Below the pieces are notes generated by a model. The model was given only the letters and a program-made list of their open reading frames with translations. It did not search any database and had not been told where the DNA came from. Below are positions 7,625 to 14,451 of a stretch of DNA of 44,534 bases, in pieces. The first letter of the stretch is position 1. Each line of letters starts with the position of its first letter. Made by a program: the position numbers and the translations under genes. This stretch comes from Acidobacteriota bacterium (GTDB lineage: Bacteria; Acidobacteriota; Terriglobia; Bryobacterales; Bryobacteraceae). The DNA is taken from NCBI GenBank assembly GCA_016201205.1, contig JACQDF010000160.1, forward strand, positions 1 to 44,534, in the 5' to 3' direction.

Positions 7625-8008
7625 ATGATGGACCAACGGATGACATGGCAGAATCCGCGCATTCTGGCCGTGCTTCTGCTGGTTTTTCTCTGCGGCGCCA
7701 CGGCCGGCGCGCTGACCATGCGGCTCGGCTTCAGCCAGGTCTACCGGCGCGGAGCCACTTACTGGCGAGAGGGCGGCAAGGAGATCTCTCTCGATCGCTT
7801 CCGCCGCGAGCTGAACCTCTCCCCGGAACAGACGGCGGAGATGGAGGCGGTTCTCAACGACTTCGTCATGTACTATCAGACCTTGCAGGAGCAGATGAAC
7901 GAAGTCCGGGCTTCCGGCAAGACCCGCATTCTGGCGGTGCTGAATGAAGAGCAACGGCAGAAGTTCCTGCGCATGATCAGCGACGTGCAGACCAAGCAGA
8001 TCAAGTAG
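7625..8008 (+). CDS. CpxP/Spy-like periplasmic or membrane-anchored sensor protein
   Basis: A 127-aa protein starting at ATG 7625 (or 7628), 8 nt after the anti-sigma gene. A hydrophobic segment at residues 12-32 anchors or exports it. The rest is helical, with ELNLSPEQTAEMEAVLNDF and VLNEEQRQKF, the LTxxQ-like repeats of the CpxP/Spy/CnrX group of periplasmic chaperone-sensors. By analogy with CnrX/ZraP-like proteins it may bind metal or unfolded protein and modulate the anti-sigma factor. The family is assigned by motif pattern; no metal ligands can be assigned with confidence. Confidence 0.75.
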   Translation: MMDQRMTWQNPRILAVLLLVFLCGATAGALTMRLGFSQVYRRGATYWREGGKEISLDRFRRELNLSPEQTAEMEAVLNDFVMYYQTLQEQMNEVRASGKTRILAVLNEEQRQKFLRMISDVQTKQIK

Positions 8009-8022
8009 CTGACCAGGCGGGC

Positions 8023-8042
8023 AAACGGCCGCATGGCTTTTT
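8023..8042 (+). terminator. Intrinsic terminator of the sigma-factor operon
   Basis: AAACGGCC (8023-8030), loop GCAT, then GGCTTTTT (8035-8042). The arms pair with one mismatch and one G-T pair, and a T5 run closes it. It lies 15 nt after the stop at 8008. Confidence 0.55.
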
Positions 8043-8065
8043 ACACATCCGGCCGAAAAGTACTA

Positions 8066-8094
8066 TTGAGTTTCCACCGGAGCAGTGATACTCT
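8066..8094 (+). promoter_or_regulatory. Strong promoter candidate with -35 and extended -10
   Basis: TTGAGT (8066-8071), 17-nt spacer, TACTCT (8089-8094), with TGA just before the -10. The start would be near 8101, about 180 nt before the next gene. It is one of the best matches to a housekeeping promoter in the window. Confidence 0.6.
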
Positions 8095-8100
8095 TCTTAT

Positions 8101-8281
8101 GGCACGTGGAGTGATTTAGGCTCTCTGCTGAATGGGAGTCGGCTACTTGCAACCACGGAAAAAAGTGCTAAAGGCGGGTCAGTACGGGCAATCATGGACG
8201 GCCCTGTGGCGCTGAGCCGCGGGGCTTCACTGTTTTCTGGGGCTCCTGCCACTGGCCTTGCTGGCGCATGAGGAGCAATCG
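8101..8281 (+). other. Foldable leader, possible non-coding RNA
   Basis: This 180-base stretch follows a strong promoter and holds no convincing gene. Its two ends can pair: GGC and GTGG in 8101-8109 with CCAC and GCC in 8249-8257, AGTGA 8110-8114 with TCACT 8227-8231, and GGCTC 8119-8123 with GAGCC 8214-8218. An inner hairpin pairs GGGC 8186-8189 with GCCC 8201-8204. The fold is a long rod, somewhat like 6S RNA in outline, but no signature sequence was recognised. It may equally be just an mRNA leader. GAGGAG near 8270-8275 is the ribosome site of the next gene. Confidence 0.3.
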
Positions 8282-8602
8282 ATGAGCGTCTGGCAATCTC
8301 TTTCGTCACCGCCTCCCGGCCTGCATGGGGTGGAAGGCGATCTTCTCTGGATTCGTGTCACGGTGGAAGCGTTTCTGCTCGAGGACCTTCTGGAGGCCCT
8401 CGCCGAGGCGCCGTTCCCCATCAACCCGGAAATCCACCACGGCGCAGAGCTGGTGCGTGAGGGGCCGCCCACGCCGGCGGTGTATGTCGAATTCCCCGCC
8501 TGGCGCCAGCGCATTCCCGGGCTCATGGCCGCGCTGGCTGCCCGCAGCTTTCCCGAGTCCTCGGTTGCTGTTTCCAGCATGCTGGAAGAGATCGCCGGCT
8601 GA
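8282..8602 (+). CDS. Hypothetical protein, 106 aa
   Basis: I do not recognise this protein. The ATG at 8282 was chosen because GAGGAG lies 6 nt upstream; an earlier start at 8258 has no such site. It has no leader or membrane segment and should be cytosolic. It starts SVWQSLSSPPPGLHG and contains an acidic/hydrophobic helix-like stretch (VEAFLLEDLLEALAEAP) and ends in a short helix (SSMLEEIAG). It may be a small alpha/beta protein. It is transcribed from the promoter at 8066-8094, with a long leader, and is followed by an antitoxin-like gene with its own promoter. Confidence 0.6.
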   Translation: MSVWQSLSSPPPGLHGVEGDLLWIRVTVEAFLLEDLLEALAEAPFPINPEIHHGAELVREGPPTPAVYVEFPAWRQRIPGLMAALAARSFPESSVAVSSMLEEIAG

Positions 8603-8647
8603 CGCGCGCGCGTCAATACCCGGCATCGGGAAACTCCGCTCGCCCTG

Positions 8648-8676
8648 TTGCTTCAAGCGAGGTTTTCCCGTACTCT
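8648..8676 (+). promoter_or_regulatory. Promoter of the antitoxin-like gene
   Basis: TTGCTT (8648-8653), 17 nt, TACTCT (8671-8676). The -10 ends 7 nt before the ATG at 8684, so the mRNA would start at or next to the start codon. Confidence 0.45.
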
Positions 8677-8683
8677 GAAGGCG

Positions 8684-8908
8684 ATGGAAGTACATTTCAC
8701 TCCCGAACAGGAGGCGCAGCTTTCGCGAATCGCCACCAAGGCAGGCACTGACGCCGAGCGATTGGTGAAGGATGCCGCGTTGCGCCTGCTTCAGCAAGAT
8801 GCCCGCTTTCGTACCGCCGTGCGGGATGGTATTGCACAGGCCGGCCGGGGCGAGTTCATTGAGGAAGAAGAAATGGACGCCCGCCTGGAGCAGATGCTCC
8901 GCTCATAA
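8684..8908 (+). CDS. ParD-like antitoxin, orphan
   Basis: A 74-aa protein starting MEVHFTPEQEAQLSRIATK. The pattern of an N-terminal strand with FTPEQEAQL, a helical segment (DAERLVKDAALRLL) and a C-terminal acidic tail (GEFIEEEEMDARLEQML) fits ParD-type or CopG-like antitoxins, whose N-terminus binds DNA and whose tail blocks a ParE/RelE toxin. The ATG at 8684 begins 7 nt after a -10-like TACTCT. The adjacent toxin gene begins 8909 but is truncated after about 20 codons, so this antitoxin has no intact partner here. Confidence 0.7.
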   Translation: MEVHFTPEQEAQLSRIATKAGTDAERLVKDAALRLLQQDARFRTAVRDGIAQAGRGEFIEEEEMDARLEQMLRS

Positions 8909-8971
8909 ATGCGTATCCGCTGGACGCCAGCCGCCGCAGCGGACCTTGAGCATATGGCGGCATCGTATCAT
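8909..8971 (+). pseudogene. Truncated ParE/RelE-type toxin
   Basis: The ATG follows the antitoxin stop directly. The first residues, MRIRWTPAAAADLEHMA, are the typical start of a ParE toxin (first strand and first helix). After about 20 codons the similarity ends where the promoter and start of the next gene begin; the frame runs on (to 9283) but only as an alternative frame of that gene. The C-terminal part of the toxin, with its active residues, is missing. Confidence 0.6.
8966..8971 (+). promoter_or_regulatory. -10 of the M20 amidohydrolase gene (leaderless candidate)
   Basis: TATCAT ends 7 nt before the ATG at 8979 and no Shine-Dalgarno is present. No good -35 was found. The site lies within the toxin remnant. 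Confidence 0.4.
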
Positions 8972-8978
8972 AGTCCCA

Positions 8979-10415
8979 ATGCACAACTGGTTGCTGGCGT
9001 TGTTAGCGGTTTCTTCGATGGCCCGCGCCGAAAACAGCGGGCGCGATCGCGAGAAGATGCTGGCCTCGATGGAAGCGCGCGCGGCCCGCTTCGGCGAGAT
9101 CTCGCGTCAGATCTGGGAATACGCCGAGGTCGGCTACAAGGAGACAAAGAGTTCGGCGTTGTTGAAGAGCGAATTGCAGAAGGCGGGCTTCCAGATCCGC
9201 GAGAACATCGGCGGCATCCCGACCGCCTTCACCGCGACCTGGGGAAGCGGCAAGCCGGTGATCGGCATCCTGGGAGAGTTTGACGCGTTGCCGGGCCTTT
9301 CGCAGGAGAACGTGCCCCGGCGCAAGCCCCGCGTCCAGGGGGCTCCCGGGCATGGTTGCGGCCATAACCTGTTTGGAACGGCGTCGGCGTTCGCTGCCAT
9401 CAGCGTCAGGGAATGGATCGAGGAAAACAAGCTGCCCGGCACGATCCGCTACTACGGGACACCGGCCGAGGAGGGAGGCGGCGGCAAGATCTACATGGCG
9501 CGGGCAGGAGCGTTCAGCGATGTGGATGTGGCGCTGGACTGGCATCCAGGCTCTTTCAGCGGGACCGGGCTGGGCAGCTCATTGGCGAACATTTCCGGCA
9601 AGTTCCGTTTCTACGGGAAGGCAGCCCACGCGTCCAGCGCGCCGGACATGGGACGGTCCGCGCTGGACGGGTTGCTGCTGATGAACCACGCCGTCGAGAT
9701 GCTTCGCGAGCATGTGCCCTCGTCCACCCGCATCCACTACATCATCACCAAAGGGGGCGCCGCCCCGAACGTGGTGCCCGACTTCGCCGAAGGGTTCCTC
9801 TACGCGCGCAGCCCCAGCATGCCTATCCTCGACAGCGTTTGGGAGCGGATCATCCGATGCGCCCAGGCCGGCGCGCTGGCCACCGATACGCGCATGGAGA
9901 TGGAATTGATCAACAGCGTCTATAACTACCTGAAGAACGAGCCTATCACGCGGCTGTACGACAAACATCTGCGCGCGCTCGGCGGAATCAAGTACACGCC
10001 GGAGGAGCGCAAGTTCGCCGACGAACTGCGCAGCAGCTTCGCGGACCCGAATACGCCGCCCTTGGGAGACGAAGAGAAGATCAGGCCGTTCGGGATGCAG
10101 GGTGAGGGGCAGGGAGGGTCGACCGATGCCAGCGACGTGAGCTGGATCGTGCCGATGGCCTCATTCTCGGCGGCCACATCCGTTCCCGGAACTCCCGGTC
10201 ATAGCTGGCAGAACGTCGCCTGCGCCGGATCGAGCATCGGTCGCAAAGGGATGGTTCTGGCCGCCAAAGTACTGGCGTTGTCGGCCGCCGATCTGCTGAC
10301 GACGCCGAAGCTGATCGAAGAAGCCAGAAAGGACTTTGACCAGCGGCGCGCGGGGCACGTGTACAAGTCGCGCGTTCCGCCGGATCAGAAGCCTCCGCTC
10401 AACTACCGCGAATAA
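8979..10415 (+). CDS. Secreted M20-family amidohydrolase (AbgB-like peptidase)
   Basis: A 478-aa zinc hydrolase of the M20 amidohydrolase branch that cleaves amide bonds, such as N-acyl-amino acids or p-aminobenzoyl-glutamate. The ATG at 8979 gives a secretory leader (HNWLLALLAVSSMARA). Metal-binding segments are GEFDALPG, GHGCGHN and TPAEEGGGGK; the lid domain follows GKAAHASSAPDMGRSALDG. Length is normal. Earlier in-frame starts exist inside the upstream antitoxin but would make no leader. It appears monocistronic, ending in the convergent palindrome at 10415-10460. Substrate unknown. Confidence 0.88.
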   Translation: MHNWLLALLAVSSMARAENSGRDREKMLASMEARAARFGEISRQIWEYAEVGYKETKSSALLKSELQKAGFQIRENIGGIPTAFTATWGSGKPVIGILGEFDALPGLSQENVPRRKPRVQGAPGHGCGHNLFGTASAFAAISVREWIEENKLPGTIRYYGTPAEEGGGGKIYMARAGAFSDVDVALDWHPGSFSGTGLGSSLANISGKFRFYGKAAHASSAPDMGRSALDGLLLMNHAVEMLREHVPSSTRIHYIITKGGAAPNVVPDFAEGFLYARSPSMPILDSVWERIIRCAQAGALATDTRMEMELINSVYNYLKNEPITRLYDKHLRALGGIKYTPEERKFADELRSSFADPNTPPLGDEEKIRPFGMQGEGQGGSTDASDVSWIVPMASFSAATSVPGTPGHSWQNVACAGSSIGRKGMVLAAKVLALSAADLLTTPKLIEEARKDFDQRRAGHVYKSRVPPDQKPPLNYRE

Positions 10416-10460
10416 AAACCGGGGACAGGGTAGCCTGTCCGGTAGCCTGTCCCCGGTTTT
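10415..10460. terminator. Bidirectional terminator hairpin between convergent genes
   Basis: A perfect 15-bp stem, AAAACCGGGGACAGG (10415-10429) with CCTGTCCCCGGTTTT (10446-10460), and a 16-nt loop. It ends in a T4 run on both strands and fills the whole gap between two convergent genes. The loop and the right arm share a GTAGCCTGTCC-type repeat, which suggests the element arose by duplication or is a repeat unit. Confidence 0.75.
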
Positions 10461-13259
10461 CTAGAGCAGCGTGGAGAGGAGTTCCGCGCAATGCAGAGCG
10501 CGCTTGCCCGTGAAGTCGGCGACCTGATGGCGACAGGAGACGCCGGAGGCGATGAGCACGGAACCATCCTTCATATTGCGGGCGGCGGGCAGGAGCTTGC
10601 GCTCTCCGATGGCTTTTGAAACTTCGTAGTGCGTGTAGCCAAAAGAGCCGGCCATGCCGCAGCAGCCGGCGTCGAGGTCGATGACATGGGCGCCCGGGAT
10701 GCGCGACAGCAGCGACTTGGCGGGCGTCAGCAGGCCCATGGCTTTCTGGTGGCAATGGCCGTGGAGCAGGATCTCGCGCGGGCCGCCGCGCAGAACGAGC
10801 GGCTGTGCTTCCAGGAATTCCTCCCACAGCAAACAGCGCCTCGACACTTCCAGCGCCTTCTGGCGGGCTTCGCCGCGCAATAGCGAGGGCGCGTCTTCTT
10901 TGATTGCCGAAAGACAGCTTGGCTCGAGGAACAGAATCGGCTGATCGAGGCTGCACAAGCGCTCTGCGTTCCACCGGGCTCGGACGCGGGCCTGCTCGAG
11001 CAGGCCGTTCGAGATCAGCGGGCGGCCGCAGCAACGATTCGGGGCAAGGCCGGCCGTAAGTCCGGCCGCACGCAGCACCGCCACCGCGGCCTCGCCGATC
11101 TCCGGGTTTTGGTAGTTGGTGAACGTGTCCTTGAAAAGCAACACTGCCGGATCACTCACGGCGGGAAGGCGGCGCTCGAGGGTACGAGAAGTCCACTTGG
11201 GAAACCTGCGGCGCGGGTCGAGGCCGAGTGCGGACGCCCCAAAGCGCGCAAGCCAGTTCGAGAACGGCGCCAGGCGGCTGCCCCAGACGGCGAGCTCATG
11301 TGTGTGGCCGAGCATCCTCGCTCGCAGCGGGAGGCCGTGCCGTGCATAGTAGCCGGCGAGGAATTCGCTCTTGAGGCGGGCCATATCGACGCCGACGGGG
11401 CACTCCGCCTTGCAGGCGCGGCACTCGAGGCACAGATCAAGCACGTCCTTTACGCCGTCGTCGCCGAGGCCCGTTTCGCCGAGGCGCCCGGCCATGGCCA
11501 GCCGCAGCACGTTGGCGCGGCCGCGTGTGGTGTGCTTCTCCTCGCGGGTTGCCATGTAGGAGGGACACATCGTACCTTCGAGTCTCTTGCGGCAGGCGCC
11601 GACGCCGCTGCACATCTCGACGGCGCCGCCCATGCCGCCGTACTCCGAGAAATCGAAGAACGTTTCCGGATTCGCGCTGCGATAGCCTGCGCCGAACCGA
11701 AGATTGGCCGTCAGCGGAGGGGCATCGACGATCTTGCCGGGGTTGAAGATGCCGTCCGGATCGAAAGTGCGTTTGATCTGGCGAAAGGCCTCGTACAGCA
11801 CGGGCCCGAACATCTTGCACATGAACGGGCTGCGGACATAGCCGTCGCCGTGCTCGCCCGAGAGAGCGCCGCCGTAGCCGAGCACGAGATCGGCGATGTC
11901 CCTGGCGATGGCTTCGAATTTTCGGACGCCCTCCTCTGTTTTCAGATTGATCACCGGGCGCACATGGAGGCAGCCGACGGAGGCATGGGCGTAGACGCCG
12001 GCAACGGTGCCGTGGCTGCGAATGATCTCGAGGAAGCGGGCGATGTAATTGCGCAGATGCTCGGGAGCCACGGCGGTGTCTTCGACAAAAGAGAGCGACT
12101 TGGCGTCCGTCTTCATGGCCATCGAGAGGCCAAGAGCAGCTTCGCGGAGGCTCCAGATGCGCTGCTGCGCCGCCGGATCCATGGCGTAGAAGTAGTGCGT
12201 GGCGCTGATCTCGCGCTCGACTGCCTCCATGCGCGGGCGGAGATCCTCGGCCTGATCGGCGTAGAATTCGACGCACAGCAGGGCGCCCGGGTCGCCTTGG
12301 ACAAAGGTGCGACGCATCTGATCGAGGGCCGGATTCTCGCGCGTGTGATCGAGGATGAACTTGTCCATCACCTCGATCGCCGACGGGCTATGCTTCAGGA
12401 TGGCGGGCGTGGCTGCCAGCGCGTCGAGCAGATGGGCGAACTCGATGGCGAGAACGGATTTGTGCCTGGGCAGCGGAACCAGATTGATTTTCGCTTCGAG
12501 AATCACCGCCAGCGTGCCCTCGCTGCCGGTGATCAGCTTGGCGAGGTTGAACGGGCGGCCGGGTTTGGTGAACTCGTCGAGGTTGTAGCCGCCCACACGC
12601 CTCAGGACCTTTGGAAAACGGCGTTCGACTTCGTCCGCGTGCTCGACGGCCAGCCTCCGGACGGTGCGGCAGCATTCGCCTTCGAGGTCTTTTCTTGCGC
12701 ACCGCGCTTCCAACTCTTCCGCGGCCAGGGGACCCAGCTCGGCGATTGATCCGTCGGAGAGAATCACCTTCTGCTCGAGGACGTGATCAATCGTCTTCCC
12801 GTAGAGGACGGAACGTGCGCCGGCGGAGTTGTTCGCCATCATGCCGCCGACGGTGGCGCGGCTGGCCGTCGAGATGTCAGGGGCGAAGCGGAGACCGTGC
12901 GGTTTGAGCTGTGCGTTCAATTCGTCCAGGACGATGCCCGGCTCGACGCGTGCCCAGCGCTCATCGGCATTGACTTCGAGAAGACGGGTGACGTATTTCG
13001 AGGTGTCAATCTGGAGCCCTTCGCCGATGGCCTGCCCGGCCTGCGAAGTGCCGCCCCCGCGCATCGTGATGGGGCAGCGGAAGCGCCGGCAGATGCGGAC
13101 CGCGCGGATGATATCGTCCTGCGATTTGGCAACGACGACCCCGGCGGGCTCGATTTGATACACGCTGGCGTCAGTGGAATAAAGGGCGCGCGAGATCTTG
13201 TCGAAACGGACTTCGCCTTCGATTTCAGCTTCGAGCGCGCGGCGCAGCTCTTCGCTCAT
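10461..13259 (-). CDS. FAD-linked oxidase with C-terminal Fe-S domain (YdiJ/GlcD-GlcF-like)
   Basis: A 932-aa fusion that oxidises 2-hydroxy acids, passing electrons from FAD to Fe-S clusters. Residues 30-260 bind FAD (PITMRGGGTSQAGQAIG). The FAD-linked oxidase C-terminal domain spans about 265-510 (GALSGEHGDGYV). Then C550/C556/C565 (with TRGRAN) and C610-x2-C613-x2-C616-x3-C620-P bind an Fe-S cluster; two CCG motifs (CCGRP and CCGMAGSFGY) follow, as in GlcF/heterodisulfide reductase domains. E. coli YdiJ, of similar layout, acts on D-2-hydroxyglutarate. Its start overlaps the aminotransferase stop by 4 nt, so the two genes are coupled; YdiJ substrate specificity here is not known. Confidence 0.87.
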   Translation of the reverse strand: MSEELRRALEAEIEGEVRFDKISRALYSTDASVYQIEPAGVVVAKSQDDIIRAVRICRRFRCPITMRGGGTSQAGQAIGEGLQIDTSKYVTRLLEVNADERWARVEPGIVLDELNAQLKPHGLRFAPDISTASRATVGGMMANNSAGARSVLYGKTIDHVLEQKVILSDGSIAELGPLAAEELEARCARKDLEGECCRTVRRLAVEHADEVERRFPKVLRRVGGYNLDEFTKPGRPFNLAKLITGSEGTLAVILEAKINLVPLPRHKSVLAIEFAHLLDALAATPAILKHSPSAIEVMDKFILDHTRENPALDQMRRTFVQGDPGALLCVEFYADQAEDLRPRMEAVEREISATHYFYAMDPAAQQRIWSLREAALGLSMAMKTDAKSLSFVEDTAVAPEHLRNYIARFLEIIRSHGTVAGVYAHASVGCLHVRPVINLKTEEGVRKFEAIARDIADLVLGYGGALSGEHGDGYVRSPFMCKMFGPVLYEAFRQIKRTFDPDGIFNPGKIVDAPPLTANLRFGAGYRSANPETFFDFSEYGGMGGAVEMCSGVGACRKRLEGTMCPSYMATREEKHTTRGRANVLRLAMAGRLGETGLGDDGVKDVLDLCLECRACKAECPVGVDMARLKSEFLAGYYARHGLPLRARMLGHTHELAVWGSRLAPFSNWLARFGASALGLDPRRRFPKWTSRTLERRLPAVSDPAVLLFKDTFTNYQNPEIGEAAVAVLRAAGLTAGLAPNRCCGRPLISNGLLEQARVRARWNAERLCSLDQPILFLEPSCLSAIKEDAPSLLRGEARQKALEVSRRCLLWEEFLEAQPLVLRGGPREILLHGHCHQKAMGLLTPAKSLLSRIPGAHVIDLDAGCCGMAGSFGYTHYEVSKAIGERKLLPAARNMKDGSVLIASGVSCRHQVADFTGKRALHCAELLSTLL

Positions 13260-14416
13260 TCGAGGCCTCTTCGCAGGCGTTCCAGGCCTTGGGCGAGGGT
13301 GTCGCCCCCGCTGGCGAACGAGACGCGCAGCGTGCCTTCGCCCGCGGGGCCATAGGCGGCGCCGTGCACGACCACGACGCCGGCGTGCTCGAGAAGATGG
13401 CGGCGGACGTCATTCGATGGCCTGCCGAGGGCGCGGATATCCAGCATGGCGAAAAAGCCCCCTTCCGGGGCGATCACCCGGCAGCCGTTGAAAGCGGCCA
13501 GCCGCTCGCAAACGGCGGCGCGGCGGCGGGCGTATTCGAGGCGCATCTGTTCCACGCAATCCTGCGGCCCGCGCAGCGCTTCGGCGGCGGCATCCTGCAC
13601 AAAAGTGGCCGGACCGCGGCTGGACTGCTGGAGTACGAGAAACATCGCCTGCGTGATCGCGGCGGGAGCGCAGCAGTAACCCACGCGCCAGCCGGTCATG
13701 GCGTAGGTTTTCGAAAAGCTGTTGAGGACGATGGTGCGTGCGCGCAGCTCGGGCGACAGAGCCGCTGGAGAAACGTGCCTGTGGCCGTTGTAGACGATCG
13801 ACTCGTAGATCTCGTCGCTCAGCAGAGCCAGCTTGCGGCGGCAGACGATCCCGCCGATCGCTTCGAGCTCCTGCCGGGTGAGCACGGCGCCGGTGGGATT
13901 CCAGGGGGTGTTCAGCAGCAGCACTTTCGTGCGCGGAGTGCAGGCGGCTTCGAGCTCATCCGGATCGAGCCGGAAGCGGTCCTGCGCAATCGAGGAAGGG
14001 ACACAGCGGATCACGCCGCCGGCAAGCCGGATGGGCGATTGATAAGCGTCATAGATCGGATCCGGCAGCAGCACTTCATCGCCCGCGTCGATCAGAGCCA
14101 TAAGCGCGGCGTAGATGCCGAAGGTGGCGCCGGTGGTGATGAGGATCTCGCTCGACGGATCGTAGCCGGTTCTCGAGGCGACGGCTTCGCGAAGCGCGGG
14201 CTCGCCGCGGTTGTCGGGGTAACCGGTGCGGCCTTCGCCGAGCGCCCGATTGGCGGCTTCGATGATGTTCGCGGGGGTGCGGAAGTCAGGCTCGCCGCGC
14301 ATCAGGGAGACAAGGTTTGCGCCCTGGGCCCGCAACTTGCGGACTTCGGCCAGGATCGAGTTGACGGCAGTGGGTTTCAATTCCGCGGCGCGCCGCGAAG
14401 AGACAAGAGCGGGCAT
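13256..14416 (-). CDS. PLP-dependent aminotransferase, class I/II
   Basis: A 386-aa fold-type I aminotransferase in the aspartate/aromatic aminotransferase group. The PLP lysine is K236 in SFSKTYAMTGWRVGY. Other signature parts are NTPWNPTGAVLT, LSDEIYESIVYN and the N-terminal NLVSLMRGEPDFRTP. Length is normal and no leader is seen, so it is cytosolic. It lies just upstream of the FAD/Fe-S oxidase gene with a 4-nt overlap and would be the first gene of that operon. It may interconvert the 2-oxo acid made by the oxidase and an amino acid; the specific amino acid cannot be read from sequence. Confidence 0.92.
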   Translation of the reverse strand: MPALVSSRRAAELKPTAVNSILAEVRKLRAQGANLVSLMRGEPDFRTPANIIEAANRALGEGRTGYPDNRGEPALREAVASRTGYDPSSEILITTGATFGIYAALMALIDAGDEVLLPDPIYDAYQSPIRLAGGVIRCVPSSIAQDRFRLDPDELEAACTPRTKVLLLNTPWNPTGAVLTRQELEAIGGIVCRRKLALLSDEIYESIVYNGHRHVSPAALSPELRARTIVLNSFSKTYAMTGWRVGYCCAPAAITQAMFLVLQQSSRGPATFVQDAAAEALRGPQDCVEQMRLEYARRRAAVCERLAAFNGCRVIAPEGGFFAMLDIRALGRPSNDVRRHLLEHAGVVVVHGAAYGPAGEGTLRVSFASGGDTLAQGLERLRRGLE

Positions 14417-14428
14417 CCGTGGTTATCA

Positions 14429-14447
14429 TACAATCCGGCAGTGGAGG
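14429..14447 (+). promoter_or_regulatory. -10 (TACAAT) and Shine-Dalgarno of the amidohydrolase gene
   Basis: TACAAT (14429-14434) lies 17 nt before the chosen GTG at 14452, and GGAGG (14443-14447) lies 4 nt before it. An overlapping TATCAT (14424-14429) could also serve. The Shine-Dalgarno decided the start over an earlier GTG at 14419. Confidence 0.45.
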
Positions 14448-14451
14448 AATT

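Noticed and set aside
8101..8281. Known riboswitch or 6S RNA
   Set aside because: No conserved signature seen; only pairing potential, so left as a candidate leader.
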